7,064 nucleotides of DNA from an uncultured Eubacterium sp. (GTDB taxonomy: Bacteria > Bacillota > Clostridia > Oscillospirales > Acutalibacteraceae), in assembly GCA_910577215.1 (NCBI GenBank), contig CAJTMQ010000075.1:1-7064 (forward strand), written 5' to 3'. Below the pieces are notes generated by a model that was given only the letters and a program-made list of their open reading frames with translations, made no database searches and had not been told where the DNA came from. How positions within the stretch are numbered: position 1 is the first letter of the stretch; each line of letters opens with the position of its first letter. The position numbers were made by a program, and so were the translations under genes. Of this stretch, positions 5,925 to 7,064 are shown in pieces.

Positions 5925-5973
5925 TTCGTTTGCATATACATAATTACAACAAGTATTTAAAGAGAGTGATGTT

Positions 5974-6888
5974 ATGAATTTTTACCCGGAGGGGCAGAAT
6001 GAAAACCTGCAGCGTAAATTTGATACGCTTGATGAGGTTAAAACGGCAATGATGAACGGAAGTGTTATTGAATCACGTGTGCTGCTTTGTGACAGTGAGC
6101 ATAACCTGCACGTTGATTTGGGCATTATACGCGGAATGATTCCCCGTGAGGAAGGCGCAATCGGGATAGATGACGGCACAACAAGGGATATTGCCCTTAT
6201 TTCCAAGGTGAATAAGCCTGTTTGTTTTACCATTCTTGGCTTTCAGCGTGATGATTTCGGGAATATCAGTGCAATTCTTTCCAGAAAAGCCGTTCAGCTT
6301 GGCTGCAAAAGAAACTTTATAGATAAACTGAATGTGGGTGACATTATAAATGCCAGAGTAACGCACCTTGAAAAATTCGGCGCTTTTATTGATATAGGTG
6401 CAGGTATAAATGCACTTATTCCTATTGATATGCTTTCTGTTTCAAGAATCAATCATCCGCGTGAAAGGCTTTATGAGGGCGAAAATATAAGAGTTGTACT
6501 CAGAAAAAGAGAGCCTGAAAAGCTAACCTTTTCTTTAAAAGAGCTGCTTGGCACGTGGAAAGAGAATGCAGCGCTGTTTGAACCGGGCGAAACTGTAACA
6601 GGTACTGTTCGCAGTATTGAGCCATATGGCGTTTTTGTTGAGCTTATGCCGAATCTTGCCGGTCTTGCAGAGCCTTGCGATTATCTTTTTGAAGGGCAAC
6701 AGGTTGCGGTTTACATAAAATCAGTATTGCCCGATAAAATGAAAATTAAGCTTGTTATTGTTGAAGCCTTCGGTGAAGCTGAAATGGCAGGTGAGCTTAC
6801 ATATTTTGTAAACGGTGAGCATATAGACCGCTTTGATTATTCAACGCCGAATGCACCAAAGGAAATTTCAACGGTGTTCACGGAATAA
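5974..6888 (+). CDS. Protein with three S1 RNA-binding domains (ribosomal protein S1-like)
   Basis: A 304-residue soluble protein made almost entirely of S1 (OB-fold) domains. Domain 1, about residues 26-107, is divergent: MNGSVIESRVLL, HVDLGIIRGMIPREEG, then GNISAILSRKA. Domain 2, about 118-190, is the most canonical (VGDIINARVTHLEKFGAFID, LSVSRINHPRERLYEGENI, KLTFSLKEL). Domain 3, about 202-263, has GETVTGTVRSIEPYGVFVEL and NLAGLAEP but a shortened middle. A tail of about 40 residues follows (ends PKEISTVFTE). Such short S1-like proteins occur in Clostridia; by analogy with ribosomal S1 they may bind mRNA or ribosomes, but the exact role is unknown. The ATG at 5974 follows AAAGAGAGTG. The gene is transcribed divergently from DUF951-prfA over 124 bp, and hairpins lie after its stop. 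It lacks the four to six S1 repeats of classical RpsA, so I give no gene symbol. Confidence 0.88.
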   Translation: MNFYPEGQNENLQRKFDTLDEVKTAMMNGSVIESRVLLCDSEHNLHVDLGIIRGMIPREEGAIGIDDGTTRDIALISKVNKPVCFTILGFQRDDFGNISAILSRKAVQLGCKRNFIDKLNVGDIINARVTHLEKFGAFIDIGAGINALIPIDMLSVSRINHPRERLYEGENIRVVLRKREPEKLTFSLKELLGTWKENAALFEPGETVTGTVRSIEPYGVFVELMPNLAGLAEPCDYLFEGQQVAVYIKSVLPDKMKIKLVIVEAFGEAEMAGELTYFVNGEHIDRFDYSTPNAPKEISTVFTE

Positions 6889-6900
6889 ATTGAAACACAG

Positions 6901-6918
6901 AAGCGGAGTTCTCCGTTT
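6901..6918 (+). terminator. Weak hairpin after the S1-domain gene
   Basis: AAGCGGA (6901-6907) pairs with TCCGTTT (6912-6918), with one G-U pair and a GTTC loop, 13 nt past the stop. Only a short T-poor stretch (CATTAAG) follows, so it is a poor terminator alone and may act with the next hairpin. Confidence 0.35.
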
Positions 6919-6930
6919 CATTAAGCAAAT

Positions 6931-6969
6931 AAAAAATTCAGGGGCGAACACTGTTCGCCCCTGTTTAAG
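6931..6969. terminator. Strong palindromic hairpin between convergent genes
   Basis: A perfect 11-bp stem, CAGGGGCGAAC with GTTCGCCCCTG (6939-6949 and 6953-6963), closes a 3-nt ACT loop. It is flanked by AAAAAATT on the left and TGTTTAAG on the right. On the minus strand the stem is followed by AATTTTTT, a good intrinsic terminator; on the plus strand the T-run is short, but the stem is strong enough to help end the S1-domain transcript. The GGGGCGAAC stem also resembles short palindromes repeated in Clostridia genomes. Confidence 0.6.
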
Positions 6970-6972
6970 TAT

Positions 6973-7007
6973 TATAAAAAAACAAACCGCCTGAAATCAG
7001 ACGGTTT
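6973..7007 (-). terminator. Intrinsic terminator of the tRNA-Gly transcript
   Basis: AAACCG (7002-7007) pairs with CGGTTT (6984-6989); four further pairs (CTGA/TCAG) can extend the stem inward past one mismatch. On the minus strand the stem is followed by GTTTTTTTATAAT. It begins 3 nt after the encoded CCA end of the tRNA. Confidence 0.82.
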
Positions 7008-7010
7008 AAA

Positions 7011-7064
7011 TGGAGCGGATTACGAGACTCGAACTCGCCACCTCCACCTTGGCAAGGTGGCGCT
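7011..7064 (-). tRNA. tRNA-Gly (anticodon GCC), 5' part outside the window
   Basis: The minus strand gives the 3' 54 nt of a tRNA. The anticodon arm is CCACC-TTGCCAA-GGTGG, a 5-bp stem with a 7-nt loop and anticodon GCC, which reads GGC and GGU glycine codons. The T arm is GCGAG-TTCGAGT-CTCGT with the invariant TTCGA. The acceptor 3' strand AATCCGC, a discriminator T and an encoded CCA (7011-7013) follow. The 5' acceptor strand and D arm lie beyond the right edge. The encoded CCA means no terminal-transferase addition is needed. A terminator follows at once, so this is the last gene of its transcript. Confidence 0.93.

Noticed and set aside
1..7064. CRISPR array, prophage, integrase, transposase or defence system
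   Set aside because: No regularly spaced repeats and no frames resembling such proteins were seen; apart from the AT-rich gap the window is core-type sequence.

Overview
The window looks like chromosomal core sequence from a Gram-positive anaerobe of class Clostridia, most likely a gut Oscillospirales/Ruminococcaceae-type organism. The grounds are moderate GC, strong GGAGG-type ribosome binding sites, some TTG/GTG-like starts, a tRNA with an encoded CCA, a DUF951 gene, a clostridial-style ECF sigma/membrane-protein pair, and a degenerate palindromic repeat of a kind I associate with such genomes. The assignment rests on style, not on a search.

Layout. (1) Positions 1-1036, minus strand: an ECF sigma factor with a TTG start, overlapping by 11 bp a multi-pass membrane protein that runs off the left edge. 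(2) Positions 1096-1155: two hairpins, one a clear intrinsic terminator, ending the next minus-strand group. (3) Positions 1163-4131, minus: an M18 aminopeptidase preceded, with an ATGA overlap, by one long gene encoding both threonylcarbamoyl-AMP synthase (Sua5 type) and dephospho-CoA kinase. (4) Positions 4132-4603: an AT-rich interval holding a pair of inverted palindromic repeats and what reads as a broken small gene of about 105 codons with three single-base frameshifts. (5) Positions 4604-5849, minus: prfA (release factor 1) and an upstream DUF951 zinc-ribbon gene overlapping it by 8 bp, driven by a good promoter at 5884-5912. (6) Positions 5974-6888, plus: a divergent gene for a protein with three S1 RNA-binding domains. 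(7) Positions 6901-7064: convergent hairpins/terminators and the 3' part of a minus-strand tRNA-Gly(GCC).

The central theme is translation: RF1, t6A tRNA modification (TsaC), an S1-type RNA-binding protein and tRNA-Gly, together with CoA synthesis and peptide turnover. prfA and sua5 are neighbours in many Firmicutes, usually with prmC; here prmC is absent and AT-rich debris lies between the two. No clear new defence or mobile system is present. The most unusual items are the TsaC-CoaE fusion, the frameshifted small gene, and the repeat that forms the fusion gene's leader.
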